This document shows positions 40,123-48,623 of a stretch of 64,000 bases of DNA, piece after piece. How positions within the stretch are numbered: the first letter of the stretch is position 1; every line of letters begins with the position of its first letter. A model generated the notes under the pieces. That model saw only the letters and a list, made by a program, of their open reading frames with translations, searched no databases and was not told where the DNA came from. The stretch comes from Leifsonia shinshuensis (GTDB lineage Bacteria > Actinomycetota > Actinomycetes > Actinomycetales > Microbacteriaceae), in the NCBI RefSeq assembly GCF_031456835.1, contig NZ_JAVDVK010000001.1, forward strand, positions 1,364,001-1,428,000, in the 5' to 3' direction. A program made the position numbers and the translations under genes.

Positions 40123-42063
40123 TCAGTCGAGGGCGAGGAGGCGGAGCGCGACGCCGTAGGGCGGCAGGTCGATCGCGGCGGACGGGTCGCCGTCGAGGGT
40201 GCGGAGCTCGCCTCCGGCGACGGACGCCGTGATCGTCACCGGCGTCTCGTGCTGCGACACGAAGAAGACGAAGCGGCGGCCGTCCTCGTGCACCAGCGTG
40301 TCGGTGAAGACGCGCGGGTCGTCCAGCCGGACATCCCGCTCCACGTCCGCCACCTCGGCGAGCGCGTCGTACAGCCGCCAGGTCTGCTCCGGGTTCACCC
40401 GCGCCCGGGCGGACGCGAAGAACTCGAGCGGATACGCGCACAGCACCGCCCGTCCGGCCCCGTGGTCGGCGACCACGATCGCGGGGCGCCCGTGCGCATC
40501 CACCGCGACGACCCGGCCGGAGGTCGCGCGCACCGGGAGGTACGTGCGCCCGTTCTCGTTGCCGGCCGCGGCGAACCGCAGCTCCGTGCCCGCGGCGAAC
40601 GGTCCGAACGCCTCGGTGAAGCGCAGCACGACGGTGTCGTCCGTCACCGGCTCGGCGAGTCCGTAGGCGCTGTCCATCCGCACGCCGAAGAGCTCCTCGG
40701 TGTGCGCCCACCACGGTCCGCGCTGCACACCGCTCGGCCCGTGCGAGTAGGACGCGTAGACGGTCGCCCCGTCGCGCGCGAGCGCGACGAGCTGCTGCCA
40801 CGAGGTGGCACACAGCTGCTTGACCGACGGCAGCAGGTACAGCCCGTACCCGGTCGGCAGGCCGCCGTCCTCCTTCTCGCGCACGACGGCGACGGGGATG
40901 TGCGCCTCGTGCGCGGCGACATACGCCTGCTCCCCCGTGGCCACGATGTGCGCCCGCTCCTCCTCCTGGGTGAACGGGTAGTCCTCGGCCAGGTGCGACG
41001 GCACCACCAGCGCGGCGTCGACCGGCGCGCGACGCACCGACGGCAGGTCGATCGCCGCGAGATCCGCGGCGAAGCGGGCGAGCTCCCGCAGCGGCGGCTT
41101 GGGGTTGCCGTGCCGGTCGGTGATGCCGAAGTGCATCTCGAACGGATGGTGCGAGTACGGCCGCTGGTCGGCCAGGTCGTCGTAGTCGGTGTTGTTCCAC
41201 GCGATCCAGCCCGTCGCTCCTGCCAGCAGCGTCGTGTACAGCAGCTGCCGGTAGTAGGAGGCGGCTCCCGCATCCGACACGAAGTCGCTGGTGAGCCCGA
41301 ACTCCTCCATGATCACCGGCAGCCCGTTCGTCGCAGCCAGCTCGGCGATGTACGCGGCCTTCAGGTGCTGGCGGATCTGGTCCGTCTCCATCCGGTAGAC
41401 GTGCGGCCCGATGAAGTCGGTGTACTCCGCGAGGTCGCGCACCGAGAAGCCGTTGTCGTGCCCGGTGGTCTCGATGCCCCAGGCGCCGTCGCCGACCGCG
41501 ACCGGCTGCGTCCCGCCGCCCGCGCGCACCGCATCCACCAGGAGCGACGCCCACGCGTCGACGATGGGACGCGGCGCCTCGCCGCCGTAGATCGGCACCT
41601 CGTTGGTGAGCAGCCAGCCGGCGACCGCGGGATGCGTGGCGAACCGCGCGGTGAGCTCCCGGACGTACCAGGCCTGGCGCCCGACGAACCAGACGTCGCG
41701 GTACAGGTCGCGCCCGTCCCGCCACGCCGGATCCCAGTTCTCCCCCGACATGTGACCGACCAGGAAGGTCGGCACCGTGGTCATGCCGGTCTCGGAATGC
41801 GCGTCCAGGAAGTCCGCGAAGTTCGCCACGCACTGCTCGTCGAGCGAGTCCGGGGTGGGATGGAAGTCGGGCCAGTAGAAGAACGAGCGCGTCATGTTGA
41901 GGCCGTGCTCGGCGAGCACGCGCAGCTCCTCGCGCACGACCGCCGGGTCGTAGCGCGTCCACATCAGCGGACCCCCGGTGCGCGACCAGAAGTTCGCGCC
42001 CAGCCACACCACAGGCGCCTCGCCGACGTGGAGCACCGGCGAGGGACGGTCGACGCGCGTCAC
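40123..42063 (-). CDS. Glycoside hydrolase, clan GH-A type
   Basis: 646-aa cytoplasmic enzyme (no signal peptide) with a TIM-barrel N-terminal region (WLGANFWSRTGGPLMW, then LRVLAEHGLNMTRSFFYWPDFHP). The probable acid/base is in GWLLTNEVPIYGGE (Asn-Glu pair at strand 4) and the nucleophile in PVIMEEFGLTSD (strand 7), the clan GH-A pattern of GH5/GH42/GH2-like enzymes. A glutamine-amidotransferase-like domain and a beta-sandwich follow. Substrate not certain; a beta-linked oligosaccharide taken up by the linked importer is likely. GTG 42063 overlaps the permease stop by four bases. Confidence 0.82.
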   Translation of the reverse strand: MTRVDRPSPVLHVGEAPVVWLGANFWSRTGGPLMWTRYDPAVVREELRVLAEHGLNMTRSFFYWPDFHPTPDSLDEQCVANFADFLDAHSETGMTTVPTFLVGHMSGENWDPAWRDGRDLYRDVWFVGRQAWYVRELTARFATHPAVAGWLLTNEVPIYGGEAPRPIVDAWASLLVDAVRAGGGTQPVAVGDGAWGIETTGHDNGFSVRDLAEYTDFIGPHVYRMETDQIRQHLKAAYIAELAATNGLPVIMEEFGLTSDFVSDAGAASYYRQLLYTTLLAGATGWIAWNNTDYDDLADQRPYSHHPFEMHFGITDRHGNPKPPLRELARFAADLAAIDLPSVRRAPVDAALVVPSHLAEDYPFTQEEERAHIVATGEQAYVAAHEAHIPVAVVREKEDGGLPTGYGLYLLPSVKQLCATSWQQLVALARDGATVYASYSHGPSGVQRGPWWAHTEELFGVRMDSAYGLAEPVTDDTVVLRFTEAFGPFAAGTELRFAAAGNENGRTYLPVRATSGRVVAVDAHGRPAIVVADHGAGRAVLCAYPLEFFASARARVNPEQTWRLYDALAEVADVERDVRLDDPRVFTDTLVHEDGRRFVFFVSQHETPVTITASVAGGELRTLDGDPSAAIDLPPYGVALRLLALD

Positions 42064-42899
42064 TTGACCGCGCCGGCGGTGAGTCCCGCCACGAAGTTGC
42101 GCTGCAGCAGCAGGAACGCCACGACGATCGGGATGGACACCACGAGGGAGGCGGCCATGATCTGGTTCCAGTAGACGTTCGTCTGCGTGGAGTACAGCTG
42201 CAGTCCGACGGCGAGCGTCCGGTTCTCATCGGTCGTCATCACCGACGCGAACAGCACCTCGCCCCAGCTCGTCATGAACGAGTAGATCGCCACCGCGATG
42301 AGACCCGGCCGCGCGGCAGGGAGCACGACGTGCCACAGCGCGCCCATCGGGCCTGAGCCGTCCACCTTCGCCGCCTCATCCAGGTCGCGCGGGATGCCGT
42401 CGAAGTAGCCGGCGAGCATCCAGATCGAGAAGGGCAGCACGAACGTGAAGTACGTGATGATGAGGCCCCAGCGGGTGCCGACCAGCTGGATTCCGGTCGC
42501 CTGGTTGATGTTCACGAAGATCAGGAACAGCGGGAGCAGGAACAGCACACCCGGGAACATCTGCGTCGACAGCACCGTGGTCGTGAAGACGTTGCGGCCC
42601 TTGAACCGGTAGCGAGAGACCGCGTAGGCGGCGAACACCGCGATCACCAGCGAGATCAGCGTCGCGGCGCTGGACACGATGAGCGAGTTCACGAAGTACG
42701 ACGCGAGCGGCACGGTCGACCACATGTCGATGAACGGCTGGAAGGTGATGTTCCGCGGGATCCAGGTGAATGCGGCCTGCACCTCGGACAGCGGCTTCAT
42801 CGACGACGTCACCATGACCCAGAGCGGGACGACCGTGAAGATCGTCAGGAAGGCGATGACGACCCAGCGGAAGATGTGGGAAGAGACGGTCTCACGCAT
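42060..42899 (-). CDS. Carbohydrate ABC transporter permease (MalG type)
   Basis: 279-aa permease with six helices. The EAA loop is present as IPRDLDEAAKVDGSGPMGALWHVVLPAARPG, and the C-terminal motif (AGLTAGAVK) is typical of the MalG/CUT1 group. The partners are the MalF-type permease upstream (eight-base overlap) and the sugar-binding lipoprotein. No ATPase gene lies in the cluster, so a shared MsiK-type ATPase elsewhere is expected. Confidence 0.93.
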   Translation of the reverse strand: MRETVSSHIFRWVVIAFLTIFTVVPLWVMVTSSMKPLSEVQAAFTWIPRNITFQPFIDMWSTVPLASYFVNSLIVSSAATLISLVIAVFAAYAVSRYRFKGRNVFTTTVLSTQMFPGVLFLLPLFLIFVNINQATGIQLVGTRWGLIITYFTFVLPFSIWMLAGYFDGIPRDLDEAAKVDGSGPMGALWHVVLPAARPGLIAVAIYSFMTSWGEVLFASVMTTDENRTLAVGLQLYSTQTNVYWNQIMAASLVVSIPIVVAFLLLQRNFVAGLTAGAVK

Positions 42900-43875
42900 C
42901 GCGGTTCCTCCGATTCACGGCGAGCAGGTAGATTCCGGTGACGATCAGCAGGAAGATCAGCAGCAGCACGCTCATCGCGGCTCCCGAGCCGAAGTTCCAC
43001 GTCAGGAACGAGGCGTTGTAGATGTGAAAGGAGATCAGGTCTCCGGACGCCGGCTGCGCGGTGCTCCCGAACAGCACGTACGGCGTGTTGAAGTCGTTGA
43101 AGGTCCAGAGGAACATCACCAGGAGCAGCACCGAGTTGACCGGGCGCAGCATCGGGAGGGTGATCGCCCGCCACTGGCGGAACGGCTTCGCCCCGTCGAC
43201 CGCGGAGGCCTCATAGACCTCGGCCGGGATCGACTGGAGGCCGGCCATCAGCATCAGGAAGGCGAAGGGCCAGAGCCGCCAGATGGCGACGATGACGATC
43301 GCCCAGAAGGCGTTGTTCCCGATCAGCCAGAAGGGTTTGTCGCCCGAGAACCCGAGGGTGTCGAAGAAGAAGTTGTTGATCGCGCCGGTGTCCTTCTGGA
43401 ACATGAACTTCCAGGTGATGATGCCGGCGTAGAGCGGCAGGGCGTAGGGCACCAGGAACAGGGTGCGGAAGAATGCACGCCCCCGGAACCGGCCCTGCAG
43501 TGCGACGGCCGCGGCCATCCCGAGCACCCAGGAGAGGCCGACCACCAGGATGGTGAAGCCGACGGTGACCATGAACGAGTGCAGCAGGCCGGCACCGACG
43601 GAGCCGCTGAAGTCCAGGGCGACCGCGTAGTTCTTGAGCCCGACGAACGGCGCCTCGCCCCAGTTGGCGATGTAGAACTTGGTGAGCTGGAGGAAGCTGA
43701 TCCAGATGCCGGTGAGCATCGGGATGACGTGGATGAACAGCTCGAAGACGACGGCCGGCACCAGCAGGATGAACGGCAGCCACCATCCCTTCGGGCGTCG
43801 GCGCTTGGGCGCGGGCGGGGCGGCGGCCGCCGGCACGGTCTGTGCGGGGCCTCGGACGTCTGTCGTCGTCGACAT
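42892..43875 (-). CDS. Carbohydrate ABC transporter permease (MalF type)
   Basis: 327 aa. The cytoplasmic Pro/Ala-rich N-terminus is followed by six helices of the CUT1 MalF/UgpA group. The EAA loop appears as IPAEVYEASAVDGAKPFRQWRAITLPMLRPV. It overlaps the MalG-type permease gene by eight bases and lies 94 bases after the binding protein, with a strong hairpin in between. Confidence 0.93.
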   Translation of the reverse strand: MSTTTDVRGPAQTVPAAAAPPAPKRRRPKGWWLPFILLVPAVVFELFIHVIPMLTGIWISFLQLTKFYIANWGEAPFVGLKNYAVALDFSGSVGAGLLHSFMVTVGFTILVVGLSWVLGMAAAVALQGRFRGRAFFRTLFLVPYALPLYAGIITWKFMFQKDTGAINNFFFDTLGFSGDKPFWLIGNNAFWAIVIVAIWRLWPFAFLMLMAGLQSIPAEVYEASAVDGAKPFRQWRAITLPMLRPVNSVLLLVMFLWTFNDFNTPYVLFGSTAQPASGDLISFHIYNASFLTWNFGSGAAMSVLLLIFLLIVTGIYLLAVNRRNRDA

Positions 43876-43903
43876 GGGTCTCCTTACAGGTGTGGCTGGT
43901 CGC

Positions 43904-43949
43904 CGGGCGGGACGCGGTGGCCGCTGAGCGGCCGGCCGCGCCCCGCCCG
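43904..43949. terminator. Long intercistronic hairpin after the sugar-binding protein gene
   Basis: About 20 paired bases (CGGGCGGG, CGCGG, GGCCGC with their complements) close a TGA loop. The structure lies between the binding-protein stop and the MalF-type start. No U-run. Probably lowers read-through into the permeases and protects the binding-protein message. Confidence 0.6.
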
Positions 43950-43969
43950 ACGAACGGGTCGTGGGCTGA

Positions 43970-45274
43970 TCAGCCGCCCATGGACTGCTTGACCTGGTCC
44001 TGCGCGTTCTGCATCGCGGACTTGATGTCCGAGGCGGACACCGTGCTGCCGGTGGCGATCTTCGCGAACATGTCGTTCATCGCCTTGCCGACCGTGTTCT
44101 CGAACTGGTCCTCAGCGGGGACCAGCGGGAGCGGCTTGGACATGTCGTTGTAGATCTTCTGGAAGGTCGCGGCCTCCTCGGCGTTGTCCGTGAAGGTCGG
44201 CTTGACGCCGTCCAGCACCGGAAGCGTCGCGTACGGCTTCGCCAGCTTGGACTGGGTGGACTCGCTCGTCATGTACTTGACGAACTTGAGCGCCGCATCC
44301 TTGTTCTTCGTGTTCTTGAAGATCGACAGGTTGATTCCGGCCGGGAACGTCGCGATCTGCTTGGCGCCCGCGGGAGCCGGGAACGGCACGACGCCGTACT
44401 GGTCGCTCTTCATGCCGTTCGACACGATCGAGGCGTCCGCGTTGTTCTGGCTGAGGATCATGCCGACCTTGCCGGTGGCGAAGTCGTTGACCGCCTGCAC
44501 GCCGTTGTCGTACTGCGCGTTCGACGGGTTGACGACCTTGTCGGACTGCATCAGGTCGAGGTAGCGCTTGATGCCGTCGACGTTGGCCTGGCTGGTGAAC
44601 GTCGGGTTGCCCTTGCTGTCGAACCACTCGCCGCCGTTCTGCGACGCGTTGATGAAGGCGAAGTGGACGTTCTCGGTGTAGCTGCCCGCGGCGAGCGAGA
44701 AGCCGTAGGTGGTGCCGTTGGTCAGCTTCTTGGCTGCGGCGACCAGCTCCTCCCAGTTCGTCGGCGGCTGCACGCCGGCGTCGCTGAACATCTTCTTGTT
44801 GTAGTACAGGCCGTAGGCGAGGCCGTACAGCGGGACGCTGGTGACGGGCTTGCCCTCCTGGCCGCCGGTCTTCAGCGCCGTCGGGACGAACTTGTCGCTG
44901 CCGCCGATCGCCTTCATGTTGGCGTCGTCGTAGGGCAGGAACGCGCCGGTCGCCTGCAGGGACGCGGCCCAGGTGTTGCCGATGTTGAGCACATCCGGAC
45001 CCTGGCCGGAGGTGACGGCCGTCTGGATGCGGGTCTGCAGGTCGTTCCAGCCGATGACCTCGAGCTTGACCTTGACGCCGCTCTCCTTGGTGAACTCGTC
45101 GAGCACCGGGGTGAGGACCTGCTTGTCGTTATCGAGGCTGGTCCCCTGGTTGCTCGCCCAGTAGGTGATCGTCGAGCCGCTGGCGGACGATCCCGATCCC
45201 GAGCTGCTGCAGCCCGCGACCACGAGCGAGACCGCTGCGGCGACCGCCGCCGCGGCGATGGCGCGTTTCCTCAT
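43970..45274 (-). CDS. Sugar-binding lipoprotein of ABC importer (family 1)
   Basis: 434-aa extracytoplasmic receptor. Signal peptide MRKRAIAAAAVAAAVSLVVA with lipobox VAGC, then the SBP_bac_1 fold (ITYWASNQGTSL, VLTPVLDEFTKESGVKVKLEVIGW, GKVGMILSQNNADASIV). First gene of the operon after a LacI-type operator. Its ligand is presumably the glycan cut by the linked hydrolase. Confidence 0.92.
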   Translation of the reverse strand: MRKRAIAAAAVAAAVSLVVAGCSSSGSGSSASGSTITYWASNQGTSLDNDKQVLTPVLDEFTKESGVKVKLEVIGWNDLQTRIQTAVTSGQGPDVLNIGNTWAASLQATGAFLPYDDANMKAIGGSDKFVPTALKTGGQEGKPVTSVPLYGLAYGLYYNKKMFSDAGVQPPTNWEELVAAAKKLTNGTTYGFSLAAGSYTENVHFAFINASQNGGEWFDSKGNPTFTSQANVDGIKRYLDLMQSDKVVNPSNAQYDNGVQAVNDFATGKVGMILSQNNADASIVSNGMKSDQYGVVPFPAPAGAKQIATFPAGINLSIFKNTKNKDAALKFVKYMTSESTQSKLAKPYATLPVLDGVKPTFTDNAEEAATFQKIYNDMSKPLPLVPAEDQFENTVGKAMNDMFAKIATGSTVSASDIKSAMQNAQDQVKQSMGG

Positions 45275-45346
45275 TGTGACTCCTTCGTCTCTTGATGGGG
45301 GCGCTGCCGGTCTGGTGCGAGGGCCGTGCGGCGGGGCGCCAGGGGA

Positions 45347-45374
45347 AGCCTAACTTAACCGGTTCATCTGTCAA
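45347..45374 (-). promoter_or_regulatory. Promoter of the sugar operon with LacI-type operator
   Basis: On the minus strand TTGACA (45374-45369) and TAGGCT (45352-45347) are 16 bases apart. Between them lies TGAACCGGTTAA (45366-45355), a near-perfect dyad with a central CG as bound by LacI-family repressors. A repressor there would block RNA polymerase. The adjacent lacI-type gene is the obvious candidate. Confidence 0.72.
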
Positions 45375-45465
45375 TGCTTGACTTCACCTCGTCCGAGGGT
45401 ATACCGGGCGGTACGCCGGTGCGGGATGCGTCTGCTGGCGCGCCGCCCGCGTCCCGCCCGCCCCC

Positions 45466-45535
45466 CTCCGTCGAGTACGCGAAAAGTGCACGCGACGCGC
45501 CGTTGAAGCGGGCACTTTTCGTGTACTCGACGGAG
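45466..45535. repeat. Palindromic element A3
   Basis: Arms 45466-45493 and 45508-45535 pair with two mismatches over 28 bases; the loop is GACGCGCCGTTGAA. It sits between the LacI-type gene's 3' end and the sugar operon promoter. Nearly identical to A2 at the other end of that operon. Confidence 0.92.
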
Positions 45536-45562
45536 TGGGCGCGCGTAGGCAGGCGACTCCCG

Positions 45563-46603
45563 TCAGCGGGACGCGGTGCGCGCCTCGGAGCGGGCGGGGA
45601 TGCTCGTCGCGCGGGGCACCAGGCGGCTCGCCCGGGCGCGGCGGTCGAACGCGGTCCGGCCGGCGAGCTGGTCGAGCAGGAGCCGGGTCGAGCGTCGGCC
45701 CTGCTCCTCCGGGTAGCGGTCGAGGGCCGTGATCGGGCGCGTCCCCAGGCGGCACAGCAGCGAATCGTCCCAGCCGACGATCGCGACGTCGTCGCGTCCG
45801 CCGTGCGTCAGCGCGGTCTGGGCGCCCAGCGCCAGCAGGTCGTTCGAGGTGAGCACCGCGGTGATCGACGGGTCGTCGCGCACGAGTTCCGCAGCGATCC
45901 GCTCCCCCGCCTCCATCGAGTAGTCCGAGGTGGCGAACGAGAACTCCATCCCGTTCTCGCGGCCCCACGCATCCACCGCATCCCGCCGGTCCTGCTCGTG
46001 CTCGAACTCGGCCGGACCCGCGATGTGCAGCGCCCGCCGGTGGCCGAGCGACGCCAGGTGCTCGACCAGCAGCCCGGCGTCGGACCGCGCGTCGTACAGC
46101 AGCACCTTGCCCGGCGCCAGCGTCTCGCGGTTGCCGTGCAGCACGTACGCCAGCCCGAGCTCGTCGAGCAGCGCCGGGCGCGGGTCGTCGAACGTCAGGT
46201 CGAACAGCATCACGCCGTCCACCCGCGCCTCGGCGCTCCAGCGCCGGTACGCGGCGACCTCCTGGCCGGTGTCGGCGCCGACCATCCGCAGCAGCAGCGA
46301 CTGCCCGGTCTCGGAGAGCTCGCTCTCGACGCCGGCGAGCAGGCTCATGTAGTACGGCTCCGCGCCGAGCAGTCCCGGGTCGCGACGCAGCACGATGCCG
46401 ATCGTGTCCGACCGCGCCCGCGACAGGGCACGCGCGGACGAGCTGGGGTGCCATCCCAGCTGCTCGGCGAGCGCCAGCACCCGCTCCCGGGTCTCGTCGC
46501 TCACACCGGGCAGCCCGTTGAGCGCGTACGACACCGACGCCTTCGAGAGACCCAGCCGGTCGGCCAGCCCCGCGATGGTCACGCGCCCCGCTCCGTTGCT
46601 CAC
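45563..46603 (-). CDS. LacI-family transcriptional repressor
   Basis: 346 aa from GTG 46603 (GGGAGG six bases upstream). The helix-turn-helix lies at about 8-30 (VTIAGLADRLGLSKASVSYALNG), followed by the hinge and a periplasmic-binding-protein-like effector domain (IGIVLRRDPGLLG, LTSNDLLALGAQTAL). It lies directly upstream of the sugar importer on the same strand and probably represses it through the operator at 45355-45366. The inducer is expected to be a sugar. Confidence 0.93.
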   Translation of the reverse strand: MSNGAGRVTIAGLADRLGLSKASVSYALNGLPGVSDETRERVLALAEQLGWHPSSSARALSRARSDTIGIVLRRDPGLLGAEPYYMSLLAGVESELSETGQSLLLRMVGADTGQEVAAYRRWSAEARVDGVMLFDLTFDDPRPALLDELGLAYVLHGNRETLAPGKVLLYDARSDAGLLVEHLASLGHRRALHIAGPAEFEHEQDRRDAVDAWGRENGMEFSFATSDYSMEAGERIAAELVRDDPSITAVLTSNDLLALGAQTALTHGGRDDVAIVGWDDSLLCRLGTRPITALDRYPEEQGRRSTRLLLDQLAGRTAFDRRARASRLVPRATSIPARSEARTASR

Positions 46604-46752
46604 GGCCGCCTCCCTTCATGGTGCGCGGCCAACAATACTTGTTCGCGCTTCCGGCGCACCCCGCGGGTTCGCGTGGGCGATCCGGACGGATTGGACGGCG
46701 CAGCCGTCCTTTCCCGACGAACGGCTCCGGCCGCATCCGGCAGAATGACCGC

Positions 46753-48168
46753 GTGAGCCCATCCCGGACCAGCACGGTGTTCGAGCGGACGCGACCCGAC
46801 GACGCGGTGGTGCGCCACGCGCTCGCGCCCAGTCGCCAGGCGGTGTTCTGGACCGAGGACGCCCCCGGCGACCGCTACCCGCGACTGCACGGCGACGTGA
46901 GCTGCGACCTCGCCGTCGTCGGCGGCGGCTACACGGGACTGTGGACGGCGCTCCTCGCCAAGCGCGAGGACCCCTCCGCGCGCGTCGTGCTGCTCGAGGG
47001 CCGGCGGGTCGGATGGGCGGCCTCCGGACGCAACGGCGGCTTCTGCGAGGCCAGCCTCACCCACGGCGACGACAACGGCCGTTCCCGCTGGCCCGGCGAG
47101 TTCGACGAGCTGCAGCGGCTCGGGATGCGGAACCTCGACGAGATCGAGGCGATCGTCGCCGAACTGGGCCTGGATGCGGAGTTCGAGCGCAACGGCGCCC
47201 TCGACGTCGCCACGGAGGAGTACCAGATCGAGGGGCTCCGCGAGTCGGAGGGACCGGACGCCACGCTGCTCGACCGGGACGCCGTGCGGGCGCTCGTCCA
47301 CTCGCCCACCTACCGGGCGGGTCTGCTGCGACGGCGGGACTCCGCGCTCATCCACCCGGCGAAGCTCGCCCGTGCGCTGGCTCGCGCGTGCGTCGAGGCG
47401 GGCGTCGAGATCTTCGAGCACTCGCCGGTGGAGAGCATCGGCGACGGGACGGTGCTGGAGACGCCTGCGGGGACGCTGCGCTCGCGGCGGACGGCGCTCG
47501 CCACCAACGTGTTCCCCAGCCTGCTGCGCCGGAATCGTCTCGCGACCGTGCCGGTGTACGACTACGTGCTGATGACCGAGCCGCTCACCCCCGCGCAGCG
47601 CGCCTCGATCGGCTGGGAGGGACGGCAGGGCATCGGCGACTCGGCGAACCAGTTCCACTACTACCGACTGACCGCGGACGACCGCATCCTCTTCGGAGGC
47701 TACGACGCGGTGTACCACTACGGCGGACGCGTTCGGCAGGAGTACGAGGAGCGGCCGGAGACGTACCGGCGGCTGGCCGCGCACTTCTTCACCACCTTCC
47801 CCCAGCTCAAAGGACTCACGTTCACGCACCGCTGGGCCGGCGCCATCGACACCTGCAGCCGCTTCTGCGCCTTCTTCGGCTCGGCGCGCCAGGGACGCGT
47901 CGCCTACGCCGCCGGCTACACCGGCCTCGGCGTGGCGGCGACGCACTTCGGCGCGAAGGTCATGCTCGACCTCCTGGCCGGCCGCACCACCGAGCGCACG
48001 TCACTCGAAATGGTGCGGACGCGCCCCGTCCCCTTCCCGCCCGAGCCGGCGGCCTCCGCCGGGATCGCGCTCACCCGCTGGTCGCTCGACCAGGCGGACC
48101 ACCGGGCGGGGCACCGCAACGCGTTCCTCCGCGCGCTCGACGCGGTGGGGATGGGATTCGACTCCTGA
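46753..48168 (+). CDS. FAD-dependent amine/amino-acid oxidase (PuuB-like, DAO family)
   Basis: 471 aa from GTG 46753. The dinucleotide-binding motif CDLAVVGGGYTGLWTALLA lies at about 52-70, then GRRVGWAASGRNGGFCEA as in gamma-glutamylputrescine oxidases. A C-terminal FAD block (AYAAGYTGLGVAATHFGAKVM) follows. PuuB-type enzymes oxidise amines to aldehydes with H2O2. With the aldehyde dehydrogenase and transaminase genes 2-5 kb downstream it suggests polyamine or omega-amino-acid breakdown. It converges on pucR, with a palindrome array between. The substrate is inferred only. Confidence 0.83.
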   Translation: MSPSRTSTVFERTRPDDAVVRHALAPSRQAVFWTEDAPGDRYPRLHGDVSCDLAVVGGGYTGLWTALLAKREDPSARVVLLEGRRVGWAASGRNGGFCEASLTHGDDNGRSRWPGEFDELQRLGMRNLDEIEAIVAELGLDAEFERNGALDVATEEYQIEGLRESEGPDATLLDRDAVRALVHSPTYRAGLLRRRDSALIHPAKLARALARACVEAGVEIFEHSPVESIGDGTVLETPAGTLRSRRTALATNVFPSLLRRNRLATVPVYDYVLMTEPLTPAQRASIGWEGRQGIGDSANQFHYYRLTADDRILFGGYDAVYHYGGRVRQEYEERPETYRRLAAHFFTTFPQLKGLTFTHRWAGAIDTCSRFCAFFGSARQGRVAYAAGYTGLGVAATHFGAKVMLDLLAGRTTERTSLEMVRTRPVPFPPEPAASAGIALTRWSLDQADHRAGHRNAFLRALDAVGMGFDS

Positions 48169-48205
48169 GGCGGCGCGTGGCGCCGAGGTTCTCGTCGGGC
48201 CGCAC

Positions 48206-48260
48206 GATTTGTGCCAAATCGTGGGAATGAGCGCCGCAATACCGCGATTTGGCACGAATC
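48206..48260. repeat. Palindromic element B2 (array unit 1)
   Basis: GATTTGTGCCAAATC at the left and GATTTGGCACGAATC at the right, with the inner GTGGGAATG against CAATACCGC. Imperfect dyad, about 38 bases after the oxidase stop. Confidence 0.82.
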
Positions 48261-48308
48261 TCGCGCGCGGCGCCGTCGCCGATGGCGGGGCGCCCGCGTG
48301 TGGACGCG

Positions 48309-48365
48309 ACATTCGTCACGAATCGTGGTGTCGGGCGGCGCAATCCCGCCATTCGTCACGAATGT
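48309..48365. repeat. Palindromic element B3 (array unit 2)
   Basis: Outer arms ACATTCGTCACGAATC and CATTCGTCACGAATGT, themselves small dyads (CATTCGT-C-ACGAATG), around a GC-rich centre. A sequence variant of family B with the same architecture. Confidence 0.82.
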
Positions 48366-48412
48366 CTCGAGCGACGGCGCCGGGATGCGCGCGCTGCCCG
48401 CGAGCGACGGCA

Positions 48413-48469
48413 ACATTCGTGACGAATCGCGGTTACGGAGGGCGCAATCCCGTCATTCGTGACGAATGT
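48413..48469. repeat. Palindromic element B4 (array unit 3)
   Basis: Outer arms ACATTCGTGACGAATC and CATTCGTGACGAATGT, with the inner GCGGTTACGG resembling the GCGGTTATGG core of B5 and B6. Confidence 0.84.
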
Positions 48470-48513
48470 CTGGAGCGACACGGGATGCGCGCGGCGCCCC
48501 GCGAGAGTGGCGA

Positions 48514-48570
48514 AGATTTGTGCCAAATCGTGGGAATGAGCGGCGCATAACCGCGATTTGGCACAAATCT
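48514..48570. repeat. Palindromic element B5 (array unit 4)
   Basis: Outer arms AGATTTGTGCCAAATC and GATTTGGCACAAATCT pair perfectly; the inner part is GTGGGAATG against CATAACCGC. Last array unit before the pucR end. Confidence 0.88.
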
Positions 48571-48581
48571 CGTAGACGGCA

Positions 48582-48614
48582 TCGGCGGCGACGGCCCACG
48601 CAGCACGCCGCCGA
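48582..48614 (-). terminator. Hairpin after the PucR gene
   Basis: Perfect nine-base stem TCGGCGGCG/CGCCGCCGA with a 15-base loop, about 10 bases after the pucR stop on its strand. No U-run. Confidence 0.45.
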
Positions 48615-48623
48615 CGCCGCGCG

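Larger units (their letters stand above)
48206..48570. repeat. Array of four palindromes with about 103-bp period
   Basis: Units start at 48206, 48309, 48413 and 48514, that is steps of 103, 104 and 101 bases. Outer arms follow the order GATTTG-type, CATTCG-type, CATTCG-type, GATTTG-type. The spacers after units 2 and 3 are related to each other (both contain GAGCGAC, GGGATGCGCGCG and CCCGCGAG), so the repeat unit includes the spacer. It fills most of the 455-base gap between two convergent genes. There is no coding frame of substance. Confidence 0.85.

Noticed and set aside
45384..46775. 463-aa frame over the LacI gene and A3
   Set aside because: Arg/Ala-rich shadow without motifs; it includes the A3 palindrome.
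48206..48570. Possible CRISPR array
   Set aside because: The repeated units are palindromes of two types and the spacers are related to each other, not unique. No cas genes lie nearby.
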